Counted from the stretch's first letter, positions 24,780-36,180 are shown. The stretch is 64,000 nucleotides of DNA from Paralvinella palmiformis (GCA_025642065.1 JAODUP010000447.1:587501-651500), one strand, 5' to 3'. Made by a program: numbers and translations. The notes: generated from the sequence alone by a model not told the origin.

Positions 24780-25546
24780 ATATAATTGGAATTGTTCAAA
24801 TATTTGGGAAATATATATTTAGTAACATAATACATCATATGTGGGGTGACTATAGCCAGATAAGGTCTATATAATATATAGGATAATTAGCATATAGTCA
24901 AATCCAACTCCGACCACCTCTGTAATTAGAACACCTCTGTAAATGGACCAATTGTTCAGTCTTAAATTATTGCTATGCTTTAAGATTTTATATTTTTCTA
25001 TAACTCAGCTCTGTACTTCGACCTTTGATCATACAGCCTTGTTTATGTTTACTAACGCACGCGTTAATTTAATTGGCTACTTGTCATCCAAGTGCCGGCT
25101 AATCAGGGTCGTTGGAGTTGTAGGGTTTAAACCGTGTTAATCTCAAATGCCTGTTTATATGATTTATAATAACAACAACATCTGAAACAGTGTCTCAACA
25201 CATTTTCCTTCCATGTTCATAGAACAAATAAACTGACAAATCACCACGTGTATAAATATGATAACAGTTCTGTCAATGAGTAAATTAGTTATATTGTTAT
25301 CTTTTGCCTTACATACCAAAGCATATCTCCGGCATGATTTAACATGGTAAATACCCAAACACATGTAATCGTGTAAGTAATTCGCTGATTACGATTACAT
25401 TTACAATATAATCGATTACGATTACAGTGCATCTGGAAATGACGATTACGATTGTATTGCATCTGGAAATGGCGATTACGATTAATAGAGATCATGCAAT
25501 CGATTACAATCGATTACGATTACCGATTACGATTTTCCCATGCCTG
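24780..25546 (-). mobile_element. hAT-like element, copy 2, end at 25546
   Basis: The terminus mirrors that at 14398 (minus-strand reading starts CAGGCATGGGAAAATC) and is preceded by many GATTACGATTAC words at 25380-25535. The interior block at 24805-24890 matches 14050-14140. About 400 bases in the middle (24900-25370) have no counterpart in the other copy and may be an insertion or a less deleted interior. Confidence 0.5.
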
Positions 25547-25901
25547 ATCTATATATATTCCACAATGTTCCATCTGTATATTTTTGTTTCATCGTAATAA
25601 TCTAACCCTCAAGCTACCAGAAATAAAGCGAGGCATTCTTGTTAATGACTACATAATTTCAAACTCAACATCCCACCTACATATATCTCACAATATTATA
25701 TCTATATATAGCTCACCATATCCTCTCTATACATAGCTCACAATTTCCCATCTATATATACCTCACAATTTCCCATCTATATATACCTCACAATTTCCCA
25801 TCTATATATACCTCACAATTTCCCATCTATATATACCTCACAAATAATATGAAAATAAATATCAATGTCTTTATACTCCCCACAATATCCCATCTCCCCC
25901 C

Positions 25902-25906
<5 letters not shown>

Positions 25907-25966
<60 letters not shown>
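25907..25966. repeat. (TA)n microsatellite inside the satellite block
   Basis: About 29 TA units lying within a unit of the 25-bp array, whose own core contains 'tatatata'; expansion from that core is likely. Confidence 0.95.
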
Positions 25967-25969
<3 letters not shown>

Positions 25970-26216
25970 ATTCATCATATTATATATTTATATACTAATA
26001 ATCTAACCCTCAACCTACCAGAAATAAAGCGAGGCATTCTTGTTAATGACTACATAATTCCAAACTCAACATCCCACTACAATTTACCATCTATATATAC
26101 CTCACAATTTCCCACCTATATATACCTCACAATTTCCCACCTATATATACCTCACAATTTCCCATCTATATATACCTCACAATTTCCCATCTACCGGGTA
26201 TATATACCTAACAATA

Positions 26217-26508
26217 TCCTGTATACACAGTGTTTGACTGAATTTAGGAAACAAAGTCACAGGAAAAAAAGTCACAGAAAATATAAAATATATAATTTAT
26301 AATATATAATTTATCCAGTTCAAAAGATGATATTTATTAATATATACTCACAAAAAAAAACCCTATTTCCCCACACCTATATATACCTCAAAATTTCCGT
26401 ATACACAGTGTTTGACTGAATTTAGGAAACAAAGTCACAGGAAAAAAGTCACAAAAAATATAAAATATATAATTTATACAGTTCAAAAGATGATATTTAT
26501 TAATTTAT
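26217..26508. repeat. Tandem duplication, period about 178 bp
   Basis: 'tatacacagtgtttgactgaatttaggaaacaaagtcacagg' occurs at 26222 and again at 26400, followed in both by 'cagttcaaaagatgatatttattaat'. The two copies are nearly identical, indicating a recent event. Confidence 0.85.
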
Positions 26509-26674
26509 GTTTTATTTATTGAAAATGAATATTCAGCTCTTATATGGTAAAGGTAGACTTTCTTTTTGGTCAGCTTTTCATCTACCTTTTTTTGCTTTGT
26601 GTGTATCACCAATAAAGGTTATGAAAAAGGTGCGTTAACGGTGTTCATCCACTGTTCTGGTCTGTACTCAGCAC

Positions 26675-26775
26675 CAGCCATGGGGTAATCGTAATTAGTA
26701 ATCGTAATCGATTACATGATCTCAAGTAATGGTAATCGCCATTTCCTAATGCAATGTAAACTTAAACTTTTTTTA
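26675..26775 (+). mobile_element. hAT-like terminus, copy 3
   Basis: Starts CAGCCATGGGGTAATC and continues with TAATCG words, the same terminus as at 14398 and 25546 but on the plus strand. Similarity fades after about 100 bases. Copies 2 and 3 face opposite ways about 1.1 kb apart and bracket the left satellite arm. Confidence 0.5.
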
Positions 26776-27649
26776 TATTATAGATGGAATAATGTTGGGA
26801 GTATAAAGACATTGATACTTATTTGTATATTATTTGTGAGGTATATATATAGATGGGAAATTGTGAGGTATATATAAATTGGAAATTGTGAGGTATATAT
26901 AGATGCAAAATTGTGAGATATATATGTACTAGTAGGTGGGATGTTTAGGTTGGAATCATGTAGTATGAATTCCTCGCTTTATTTCTGGTAATTTTAGGGT
27001 TAGATTAGTAGCATGAAATGAAGATACATAGATGGAATATTGTGGAATATATTTAGATGATATATTGTTGGGAGTATAAAGATTGGAAATTGTGAGGTAT
27101 ATGTGGATGGGAAATAGTGAGGTATATACAGATTGGAAATTGTGAGGTATATATAAATGGAATATTATGAGATATCTTTAGGTAGGATGTTGAGGTTGGA
27201 ATTGCGTCATCATTAACAAGAATGCTTCACTTTATTTACGTTAGGTTGAGAGTTAGATTATTAGCATGAAATGAAAATATATAGATGGAACATTGTGGAA
27301 TATATATATAGATGGGATATTGTTGGGAAGTATAAAGATATTGATATTTATTTCTATATTATTTGTTATAATACATATGGGATATTGTGGGGGTATGTAT
27401 ATGCATGAGTTTTGGTTAGATATATATTAATGAAAATTAGTAGGGTATATGTTGATAAGATTGTGTCATATGGGATTTTCTGAGCTATAAATAGACTGGG
27501 ATATTATGGGGTATATAATATAGATAGGATATTGTGGGGTAATTACAGATGAGTTGTCATGGGGCATATATAAATGGGATATTCTGGGGTTTATATATAG
27601 ATGAGATATTGTGTGGTATATCTGGATGTGATTTAATGGAATATGTATG

Positions 27650-27782
27650 TTACAGTTAATCTGTATAATCAAGTAATATGTATATTACCTGAACTGTTCA
27701 GGTAATTCTGTGTAATTCTCAATTAGCAATAGAAGTATTACCTGAAAATTTCAGGTAATATGATTATACAGATTAACTGTAA
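27650..27782. mobile_element. 133-bp MITE with 22-bp perfect terminal inverted repeats
   Basis: The left 22 bases (27650-27671, TTACAGTTAATCTGTATAATCA) and right 22 bases (27761-27782) are exact reverse complements. A second nested inverted pair, 'ttacctgaa' and 'ttcaggtaa', lies inside (27686-27704 and 27739-27757). If the TA at each end is the target duplication, the element would begin CAGTTAATC, which suits a Tc1/mariner-type MITE. A diverged copy is at 18471-18583. There is no coding sequence, as expected. Confidence 0.8.
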
Positions 27783-27957
27783 TATATATACAGTTCTGAG
27801 TTATTGTGTGATATAAATAAATTATGGGGTATTATATAAACTCACCAGGTGGCAGCAACATCGCAAACTCTATATACATTTATATACCTCACAGCCATGG
27901 ATTTGACAATACCCCATACATAGGTTTAATTACTGATACCCCACAAATGAAAAGTGT

Positions 27958-27958
<1 letters not shown>

Positions 27959-28056
<98 letters not shown>
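27959..28056. repeat. (TA)n then (GT)n microsatellite
   Basis: About 33 TA units followed directly by about 14 GT units. Confidence 0.97.
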
Positions 28057-28711
28057 TTGGTATATTTGTTTCTGTACATTGAAAACTCTTTTCAGACTAG
28101 TTTATAAATCCTAAGTGTCCACTCCATCTGATAATTTTTTGAGTTTACCTAACCTGTGTAGTAGGTGGGCCACTGAGCTCTATTATTTTCGAGGATATTG
28201 GTGCCATAGAAGTTTGTAGTGATATATATATATATAAACACTGTCAATTTGGTTGTGGTGATAATCAAGTTATTTTTGATTTATTTCTTTTCCAGATTTG
28301 TGCTTAGTTATTCCAATTGTACTAAAACAATGTATGCCCATTTTACACAATATATGGCCAACTGACACACACACTGCCGTTAACAATACATGTTTTGCGA
28401 ATGTACACTGACTATTCCAGTGTTTGACCAATTTAACACAATGTTTCTTTATTGTGAATAAGAAGCAAGGGAAAAGTATGTCTTATTTTTTGAAAATCCT
28501 CTAACTTGGATCTTCACAGTTGCTGTAATTACTCAAATATTATCGTCACAGCTTTAAAAAAAAATTCCGTACCAAATATTAACGAATATTATGTTTCCAC
28601 AAAATGAAGAAAGAAAATCTGCAATCTATTTCCATCCATATTCCTTATTACACCAATGTAAGAAAGTTATGTCGGTATTACAACATGTTTAAGTCTATTA
28701 ATTAGCTTTGT

Positions 28712-29459
28712 TATGTATAATGTAGAATCTATATTGTTATCCTTTTATGTGGTCTGGCGAAACGACCTATTAATTCATACAATGCTGCTTGATGGATTTA
28801 TACTCCTGGAGTCGTTTGTTACTCCGGCAGGCATCTCCATGGGTATTAAGTTGCGGACAGATTTTCCCATATTATGAGTAATTAGATTACACTGATATAG
28901 GAAATTTGTTAAATGTATAGCTATTATAATCCCAACGTGTCATTCGCAGTATCGGAGATCTGCCTGAAATCCGCTCTTCTCGACCATGAGTCAAATAGAT
29001 CAAGTGGATAGGCGCTTTAATTTAGATCCCACCACACCTAACTGCATATACTTAGGGACGCTAAATTAAGCGTGAATGAACGTTCCCTTAGTGATGAACG
29101 GAATAGAGGGTTAGCTGTTAGGTTCGAGTAAATCGTAGTATTTACTCAGGTTTGAGACGATATTTCGTTCTAGTCCAGTAATAATCCATTGTGCGGTATT
29201 GCTACTTTGTTTTTATTTTAGTTTAATCGCTTCAGTGAGTCCATACTGTGTTAGTGTACATTCTCTTTGTTATGAACAAACTGTAATGTTTGTTAACACG
29301 CTGAGGCTATGCATAAGGCTTAGATTTTTCACGTAGGTTAGAGAAGAACTTCGACGCCAGACCAGTCGGACGTGTTATTGATACATGCTTCATATAGGTA
29401 GGATTTATTTAGTTATTCTAACCCAGAATAAAGCTGAGGTCAGCATCTGAGGTGTCGAA
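28712..29459 (+). repeat. LTR-like repeat R3, copy 1 (748 bp)
   Basis: Almost identical to 48526-49276 over the whole length, differing by scattered substitutions and a few 1-4 base indels. It begins 'tatgtataa' and ends 'gaggtgtcgaa'. AATAAA (29428) lies about 30 bases before the right border, as in an LTR R region. There is no ORF. No flanking duplication was found, and the ends do not give a clean TG...CA. A solo LTR is the best guess; a SINE-like or other non-autonomous element is possible. Confidence 0.7.
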
Positions 29460-29911
29460 ATGTTTTATATACAGGTTTCTTTTGGACCACAGAAAATTAT
29501 TGTTGAATGTAAACTGTGGTGTCAAAATAGTTTATGATATGTATGTAGCAAGTCACAATTGAACCACACGCACGTATTGTTTGTTGCGAGCTGTGGTATC
29601 AAATGGTATGTTTTTTACGTGCTTCCGCTTTTTGTACGTAGCCTGCATGTAGCCGCTTTCCTGTTGGCGTGACATATTTGTCGCGTACGAAAAGCGAATT
29701 AGCTGGTTCCCGCAGGCTGATGAGTAGACCAGACACATGCTTAGGTATACGCACACATCTATTAATATGTGGAGGTATGGAACATTTTATTTTAGATTAA
29801 TTTATGTATAGTTGTATTTGTATTTAGATTTATGGAGGTAGGTCTCGAAGGATGTTTAGATATGTTGATGCTCTGTGCCTGTTGCCTCTTTATATGTACC
29901 CTAAAACAAAC

Positions 29912-29952
29912 ACGCACACATACATACACGCACGCACGCACGCACGCACACA

Positions 29953-30007
<55 letters not shown>

Positions 30008-30008
30008 C
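29912..30008. repeat. (CACG)n and (CA)n microsatellite
   Basis: CGCA/CACG units (29928-29970) run into pure CA units to about 30005. Confidence 0.95.
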
Positions 30009-30363
30009 TCCAAAACACGCAAACACACACATACACATCATAACACACATATATATATACATAACTGGGGATTCTATATTTTATATTCCCGATATTTTCA
30101 TCTATAAGACTATATTATTGGAGAGGACAATATTAACATTCAAGAATATCGAAAAAAAGGAGATATTTGTTATTAATGATGAAGTGATTTAATATTTTCC
30201 AAGCTGTAATAAATGTATGCTATATTATAAACTCATGATACAAAAACGTTATAAGGTCATTTACTCACTCATTCCCCCACTCACTTACCAAACCAATCAT
30301 TCTATCAACTAAACAAACTTATGTCTTTGTCATGGCAGTTTTTGTACTATAAATCTAAAGTAA

Positions 30364-30860
30364 GCTGTGGTGGCGTAGTTAGATAGAGTGCAGGACTCGT
30401 AACGGAAAGGTCAATGGGTTCGAGGCTCCAGAGCTGGAAAGTTGTCATGTGTCGACTGGTTCACTCAGTCAGAAGTGAGAACCTTAGACGACTTGATGGC
30501 TATGTGTCTGAGTCATGCTATGCGCTTATAGTGGTAACCGGCGTTGTATGCTTCCTCTGGAGTTGAGGTCAGTGCTCGACTGAAACAGGTCTGAGTCAGG
30601 GATGATAGCAATGACGTAAAAGGACAGCTAAATGTGTTGTTCTTTAAATCAAACATCATTATATCATGTTTTCATCATGTCAGTCTAAGATATGACATGT
30701 CACGAACCTTTTAGACACTTCTCACCTCCATGTAAGCTAGAATGCTCTACTCGTGGTCTGAGATGTTTTTCGCCATCAGCATGGCGGCTATCATGTTATA
30801 AGTTGTTATTATGCCACTTTAAGAAGTGACACGTCAAAGACTTTCCTAGACACCTCCAGT
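30364..30860 (+). mobile_element. tRNA-derived SINE family A, long copy
   Basis: tRNA-like head with A box 'tggcgtagttaga' near 30371 and B box 'gggttcgaggc' near 30416; the intervening loop reads 'ctcgtaa' at an anticodon-like position. The body (30440-30650) includes 'tgtcgactggttcactcag'. A distal segment (30670-30860) with 'ctaagatatgacatgtca' and 'aagaagtgacacgtcaaaga' is also attached, inverted, to the copy at 44195-44660. The shared junction shows that the element is about 500 bp long, not just the 5' SINE part. Confidence 0.8.
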
Positions 30861-31345
30861 CATACTATATCTATTCTCCTAATTAATTTAATACCTAAAC
30901 GTAATTCCTCAATCACAAGGTACAACCGTATACCGTCTTCGTCATTTATATTGTCTAATATAGCATTTAGGGTTATTTTCTTCTTGTGTTTCTTTGTGAA
31001 TATTTCCCCCAAATCCCTGGTTGATATGTAGATGAGGTGAGGTAATCTGTACGTTTAAATCTGAGTATTGCAATCTGCTGTGATGGGAGAATCTTGTAGT
31101 ATTCAAGCCTCTGATATATGAGTGTCATCCAATGAAAACATATATAACTAATTTTTAGCCAATGCCATATACCTATAATTAAAAAATTAATTATTATAAA
31201 TATTCCCTTAATGCTTGTGGCTTGGGAGAAATCACTATCCTATATTAACTTATGCGTATACACTGTACACATGTCTTTCTAGAAACTGGGATGGAATGGC
31301 CATACAGCAAATATATTAACGCTAATAATGGGATAACAATGGGCG
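30861..31345. other. Spacer, partly repeat-like
   Basis: 'gtgtttctttgt' (31000) and 'tattgcaatctgctg' (31068) recur near 1875 and 62740 and may be eroded members of the fragment family upstream of R1. The plus-strand frame 31252-31464 overlaps an R1 copy and is not a gene. Confidence 0.4.
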
Positions 31346-31349
31346 GATC

Positions 31350-31790
31350 TTTATATACGTGCTCCATCATATGTCATTATAAAATTGTGGAACTCGTCGT
31401 TTCCGAAGGATCATGCCTCAGTGTTTGTTATGCTATTAATGGTCATTTCATTGGCTCCAAATGAGCCAACATACTGCCACAAATATTAAAGTCATGTTGT
31501 AAACATAGAACCTTGGATATTGATACCTAATCACCCAATAGTCTATAGGTAATGATACACCTTATTGAATAACTTTAATGACGAGAGTAGGTATGATCAG
31601 TAATTCAAAGAAATTTACTTTGATGCTATTAACAGCAGCCAATGTCTTTTGTACTGTGAGAGCCATTCAATAAATTTTCTGGAGAAACATTTTGAGCATT
31701 AAATATCCATCATTCACTTTGTGAGGGGTTTGGTATCTATCGTACTGCTCAGGATAATAATTACAAAAATAGTATTTTATATACTGCCTT
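31350..31790 (+). repeat. Dispersed repeat R1, diverged copy 3
   Basis: Matches 12165-12560 with many substitutions: 'cgtcgtttccgaaggatcatgcc' against 'cgtcgtccctgaggaaagtacc', then 'ttgtaaacatag...ccttggatattgatac', and a block near 31560-31600 corresponding to 'aataatgactgga'. It is older than the 2040/11880 pair. Confidence 0.6.
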
Positions 31791-31889
31791 ATTAAACTGA
31801 AATTGCCATAAGCGCTTAACATTTAAAACACAATTAAAACATATCCTGAGTTCATGTAGATCTAATACATTTCATACATAATAAACTGG

Positions 31890-32400
31890 TTTAATATTAT
31901 AAATACACCAATTTAAATAAATGTATTTTAAGAATCTTACAAAATATGTCTTTACTTGCTGCGAGTTTAATGTGGTTTGGCAACTCGTTCCACAGCCTGA
32001 AAGCTGATGCTCGGAAGGATCTCTCTCCGTACATTGTTGTATGGCTTTTTGGTACCCCTTACTGCGAATAGGACTCAGATCGGAGCATTCTCACTTGTAT
32101 ATATATTTTCGATCATATCGCTTAGATACACTGGTGCTCTTCCATTCAGTACTTTGAATGTATGAAACATGATCTAACAGAGTGATCTGAAACATACAGG
32201 AAGCCAGTGCAGCTGGAACAAAAGTGGTGTTATATGTTCCTTTTTTCAAGTGCGTGTCACCAGAGGTAATGCACAGTTCTGCACAGTTAAGTACTGCTCA
32301 AGATGTTTCCGGTGATGAGGAACATTGCCTCAATCGTCTATCATTAGTTTCACGGGTGTCAATATGACGTATCGCGGAAAGTGGATGCTGGAAAAACTCA
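31890..32400 (-). pseudogene. LINE ORF2 C-terminal fragment (CR1/L2-like)
   Basis: On the minus strand about 32210-32110 reads QLHWLPVCFR, then TFKVLNGRAPVYLSDM, the standard post-RT block of CR1/L2 LINEs. In another frame 32020-31920 gives RSFRASAFRLWNELPNH and a 'KIHLFKL' end. At least one frameshift and several stops break it. The C-terminal wording matches 39980-40085, so the two belong to one family. Confidence 0.75.
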
Positions 32401-32601
32401 ACAAATCCACCAATGAGACTAGTAATCTCCGATGTATACTTATCTAAGAAATAAGACTGACATCACTTAGCACTTGTCGTTCCCAATTCCTGCCTGATGA
32501 TCAGTTCCAGATGGCACCCTAAGGAGTTTAATGAGCTGATTGTGTCCATTGTCACTATGAAGCCATGTGCCAGAAAACTGACAGCTGTGAAAAGTAGTCC
32601 G

Positions 32602-32605
<4 letters not shown>

Positions 32606-32634
<29 letters not shown>
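32606..32634. repeat. (AT)n microsatellite
   Basis: About 14 units. Confidence 0.9.
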
Positions 32635-32638
<4 letters not shown>

Positions 32639-32870
32639 TACCGGGATAAAATCATGGATCAATAAATTATACTTGAACTGGAGCACCTATGCACGAACCG
32701 ACTTCAATATTCCCAAACATTGACACAAGATGAGTCCGTTATCTGTGAATCATCTGAACCCTGAATCCTAATATTCTCTGCTGGCACAAACGAGTGGCAT
32801 GTGGTATAAGTCTAATATTAAAGTCTTTTTTGTAATTTTCAATTGATAAACTCACCACTTCTTGATTTTT

Positions 32871-32927
32871 CGTTTATTTTCTGGTTATATTTTTACCCGA
32901 AAAAATATAAAAACCGAAAAATAAACG
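32871..32927. repeat. Short hairpin (~24-bp arms)
   Basis: 'cgtttattttctggttatattttt' at 32871-32894 pairs with 32900-32927 apart from one or two mismatches or bulges, leaving a loop of about 5 bases. It may be a foldback remnant of a small transposon. Confidence 0.75.
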
Positions 32928-32999
32928 ATCTCACCGGAGCAAAACAAATGTGGCAACAGAAAGTGGGTTATGACGGGATATGTGGTGCTGTACTACTAC

Positions 33000-33125
33000 T
33001 ACTATAACTACTACAACTGACTCTCATGTCATCAATATTCACCTATGATTCTGTGGTACTTTGATGGCTATATATGGATCAGTAACTTATTCATTCATGA
33101 GATAAACGAGTCATTCTCAAACATT
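33000..33125 (+). repeat. Dispersed repeat R13, copy 1
   Basis: 'tatatatggatcagtaacttattcattcat' and 'tgtggtactttgatggcta' are repeated as the reverse complement at 37040-37110. Each copy adjoins a trinucleotide array (TAC here, TAG there), in the same relative position. Confidence 0.75.
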
Positions 33126-33334
33126 TCTCGTCAGTAGAGTTTATTATGGTAATTATCGCCCAAACACCTACATATTATTTCCTGCGCTAAATTTCACACA
33201 AATGCTTAAATCCAACATTTATAATCCTTCCATAGACAAAATGAATTTATGAAATATATAACTACCTACACAATGTCTCATAGGAAAGTAACAACATATT
33301 TTTAAAACGACATTTACTATAAAAGGGTACAAAA

Positions 33335-33336
<2 letters not shown>

Positions 33337-33380
<44 letters not shown>

Positions 33381-33462
33381 CAATTGCACGATCGCCACCT
33401 AATGGCCCTGACAGCTTGTCAATCAACTCACAGATTCCTAGAAATATTTCACTATCAACTGT
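33337..33462 (-). repeat. (TA)n plus second copy of the coding-like block R11
   Basis: (TA)n at about 33337-33377 is followed by 33383-33460, whose minus-strand reading ICELIDKLSGPLGGD matches the end of the frame at 24100-23792. Several of the base differences are silent, which suggests that this segment once encoded protein in an element. Confidence 0.6.
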
Positions 33463-33464
33463 TT

Positions 33465-34575
33465 TATACTCTGAGACAAAAGTAAATTTAGATATATAAC
33501 ACTTTTGACAGTTTATGTGTAATGAAGACGACTCAGTTAATCAATATATATCAGATAACTGAATTAACTAAGGTTAATTAAATTCTTTAATTTTCTTTAA
33601 GGCCGCAACTGGGAGCTCGCCCTCACGGCAGTATTTAAATGGCTACAGGTCGCCAAGAATACACGTCACGTGATCAGTATAGTAACACTCAATACGGTGT
33701 GCTGCCTTAAATGGACAGTCCACCCTCAGAAAATATTTAAAAAATATGTAATGATTAGTACAGTAACCAAAAATTCCATATTAATAATCACGAAATATAC
33801 CTGATATCATAGATATAGGGAAATTTTAAGGCGGGAAGGAGAAAACAGAAATGCTCTGACGTCACTTCAGCGCTCTCTAGACAGACGCGGATTATAGTTT
33901 GTCTTGAGTGTTAATTTCTCAGCCATTTTTAATCATCTTCCTCTTGTCAGGTTCCGTCTGACTCAAACTGATACGGTTGTATGTCATTTATGACGTAATT
34001 TGTCATTTGTAAGTATCATCACTAGCTTACTTTGGTATTATTCTAAGATTATATAATCATTATATTGAGTTGCGTACTCATTAGTTGTAAGTACGAGCTA
34101 TAGTGGTAATGCAGTTAATAATTAAGGTAATAAAGCTCCGTTTACAATCAACTACCTTTTGTCTGTGGTATTATATGCCTTAATTAGTTTCTATTATATC
34201 AAAGGAAGTTGTTTGATGAATACAAGAAACTAATTAATTCCGTATGTTATAAAGATATTATTCCGATATTGATTACATATTTTAAATATCTGATCGGAAA
34301 TCATAATTTATATTATTATGTGATATAATACGTCATATTTGTTTATTGTTTATTACGATAATGGGACTATAGCAATTGACATTTTTATTATCATCACTGC
34401 CAAAGTTTTACTTGGACATCTTACCAATTACACACAACCACTCATTTCATTGGCATTAAGTCAATCCAATAACATAAAAGTTCAAATTTCTATTTAAATG
34501 TTTACTTAACTCTAACTATACTAATGTTTATCTTATAGCTTACATATAGGTTCACTTTATTCAAATGCCAACTGT
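33465..34575. other. Spacer, no clear feature
   Basis: AT-rich DNA with a small inverted pair ('taattagtttct' at 34183 and 'agaaactaatta' at 34224). No gene or repeat partner recognised. Confidence 0.4.
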
Positions 34576-34580
34576 ATGTA

Positions 34581-34596
34581 TAATAATAATAATAAT

Positions 34597-34634
<38 letters not shown>

Positions 34635-34661
34635 GATTATTATTATTATTATTATTATTAA
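34581..34661. repeat. (TAA)n meeting (TTA)n head to head
   Basis: TAA units run to about 34633, 'gat' follows, then ATT units to 34661. The two halves are complementary and could fold as a long hairpin. Confidence 0.9.
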
Positions 34662-34739
34662 TAGTCAGTGCTAAGCAGAATCATGTAAAGACATTATGTA
34701 GTCAAAACAATTATTAACAAATTATTAAGCGTTGGCTAA

Positions 34740-35510
34740 TTGGTAGCTCATGATCAGTCTACACTTGCGTTTAAATACCGAAATGTTTTGTCCTGTGTCT
34801 GAGTCCCTCCACGTATGTGTACATGTTAATGTATACAATAAAACAGTGCCATATTTTATCAGGTGAAACCCAACCATCAGTTTACTGAAGTGTTGTTATT
34901 ATCCACAATCTGTATTAAATTCTCTAACTCAAATGTCTGAGCATATATAATGGAACATTTACGTTTATTGGATCCTGTAGGGTAACTCTTGCTTACTCAG
35001 GAATGTACAAAATAGTCTACACAGGTACATAAAGTTATGACAGGGATATTTCGGATAGGAGTGCGACAAACATGTGTACTACTACTACTACTACTAGTAC
35101 TAGCACTACCAACTACTACTACTACTACTAATAATAATAATATTACTATTATTACCTAAAATAATAATAATAATAATAATGATAAATCGGTTATAGAAAA
35201 ACGGTTATAACCCATCAGAGAGATTTCTTTACCTTAGATATAAACTGTCCACAACGTTACAACTATTGGTCTTTTTTGTTACATTTCTATCGCTGAGCCA
35301 GTTCCTCATTTAACCACAAACCTCGTAACCACAGGAATTCACATATCCCGTTACCATCACTACAACCACTGTAACTCAAACTGATGCCTTTTACGTCATT
35401 GCTTGTAGTAATAATTGAATTAGTTTCGAATTACTTCTTTCGCTGACGTATATTTAGCCCACTCTAGCTGTATCTGGTAATTGCATTCGAAGTGGCTAAT
35501 ACAATTTGGC
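34740..35510 (+). repeat. Large inverted repeat R7, left arm
   Basis: The reverse complement of 41345-42125 matches this arm along its length. Examples are 'aattagtttcgaattacttctttcgctgacgtatatttagcccactctagctgta' (35418-35472) against 41363-41420, and 'tgtctgagca' with 'gtatcctgta'-like words near 34935-34980. Both arms hold a (TAC)n and (TAA)n array at the corresponding position. The arms are about 5.8 kb apart. Confidence 0.85.
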
Positions 35511-35993
35511 TAAATTAATGTCTGTGTTGTGGCTATTAATTTTATCTAAAGTTTAGCAAGGGTACTTAGATGAAATAGTGTCACATATAGGTATTTAGCT
35601 AGCGTCGTGACAACATGAATGGGCGAGTGATGAATGGACGTTTAATGCATTGATTGAGTGAATGAGTGAACAAGTGAGTGAGACAGTGCGTCAGTAAGTG
35701 ATTATAACTACCTGCTTCCAAATTAACAGAAGTATAAGAGCCAATACATATTATTATAAGGTATTTTAAATTGTACGTTTGTTTGACATCTCTAAGTGAT
35801 ATAATTATCTTAGTTAACTATAAAGAAACATCACTTCTGTTTTATCAACTATGAGACAATATTTATATTCATCATCAATTCTTTAATATGTGCTCCTTGA
35901 TATTCATGAAATTCGAATACATCCACAGCCATTCGGGGTGTTAAGCTTGAGAAATCTTTCTAATTGTTTTTCTCTTTCTTTTATTCGGTGGAC

Positions 35994-36126
35994 GTGCGTG
36001 CGTGCGTGCGTGTATGTGTGTGTGTGTGTGTGGGGGGGGGGGGTGATATATATGTGTGAGTGTATGTGTGTTTGTGTGTGTTTGTGTGTATGTGTGTATG
36101 TTGTTGATTGATTGATGTTTTACGGC

Positions 36127-36175
<49 letters not shown>

Positions 36176-36180
36176 TGTGA
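35994..36180. repeat. (GT)n-rich microsatellites with poly-G
   Basis: CGTG and GT units, a run of ten or more G near 36032-36042, more GT units, a SINE-B tail fragment (36104-36128), then GT units to 36180. The low-complexity frames on both strands are not genes. Confidence 0.95.
36104..36128 (-). repeat. SINE-B 3' tail fragment
   Basis: 'gattgattgatgttttacggcca' equals the 3' tail junction of the SINE-B copies at 23340 and 42600, lying between two (GT)n runs. Only the tail end is present. Confidence 0.65.

Larger units (their letters stand above)
25548..27620. repeat. Inverted block of 25-bp satellite units
   Basis: The left arm (25548-26230) has units of the form 'cccatctatatatacctcacaattt', 25 bases long and uninterrupted at 25741-25845 and 26085-26190. 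The right arm (26790-27620) carries the reverse complement ('gaggtatatatagatgggaaattgtg'). Longer pieces are also inverted: 'ccagaaataaagcgaggcattc' (25616, 26017) versus its complement near 26970 and 27215. In each arm the longer piece occurs twice, about 400 and 250 bases apart. The centre (26217-26790) holds a tandem duplication and a hAT-like end. No coding potential. Confidence 0.85.

Noticed and set aside
25690..26200. CRISPR-like regularly spaced repeats
   Set aside because: The 25-bp units are contiguous without unique spacers, and the surrounding sequence is eukaryotic.
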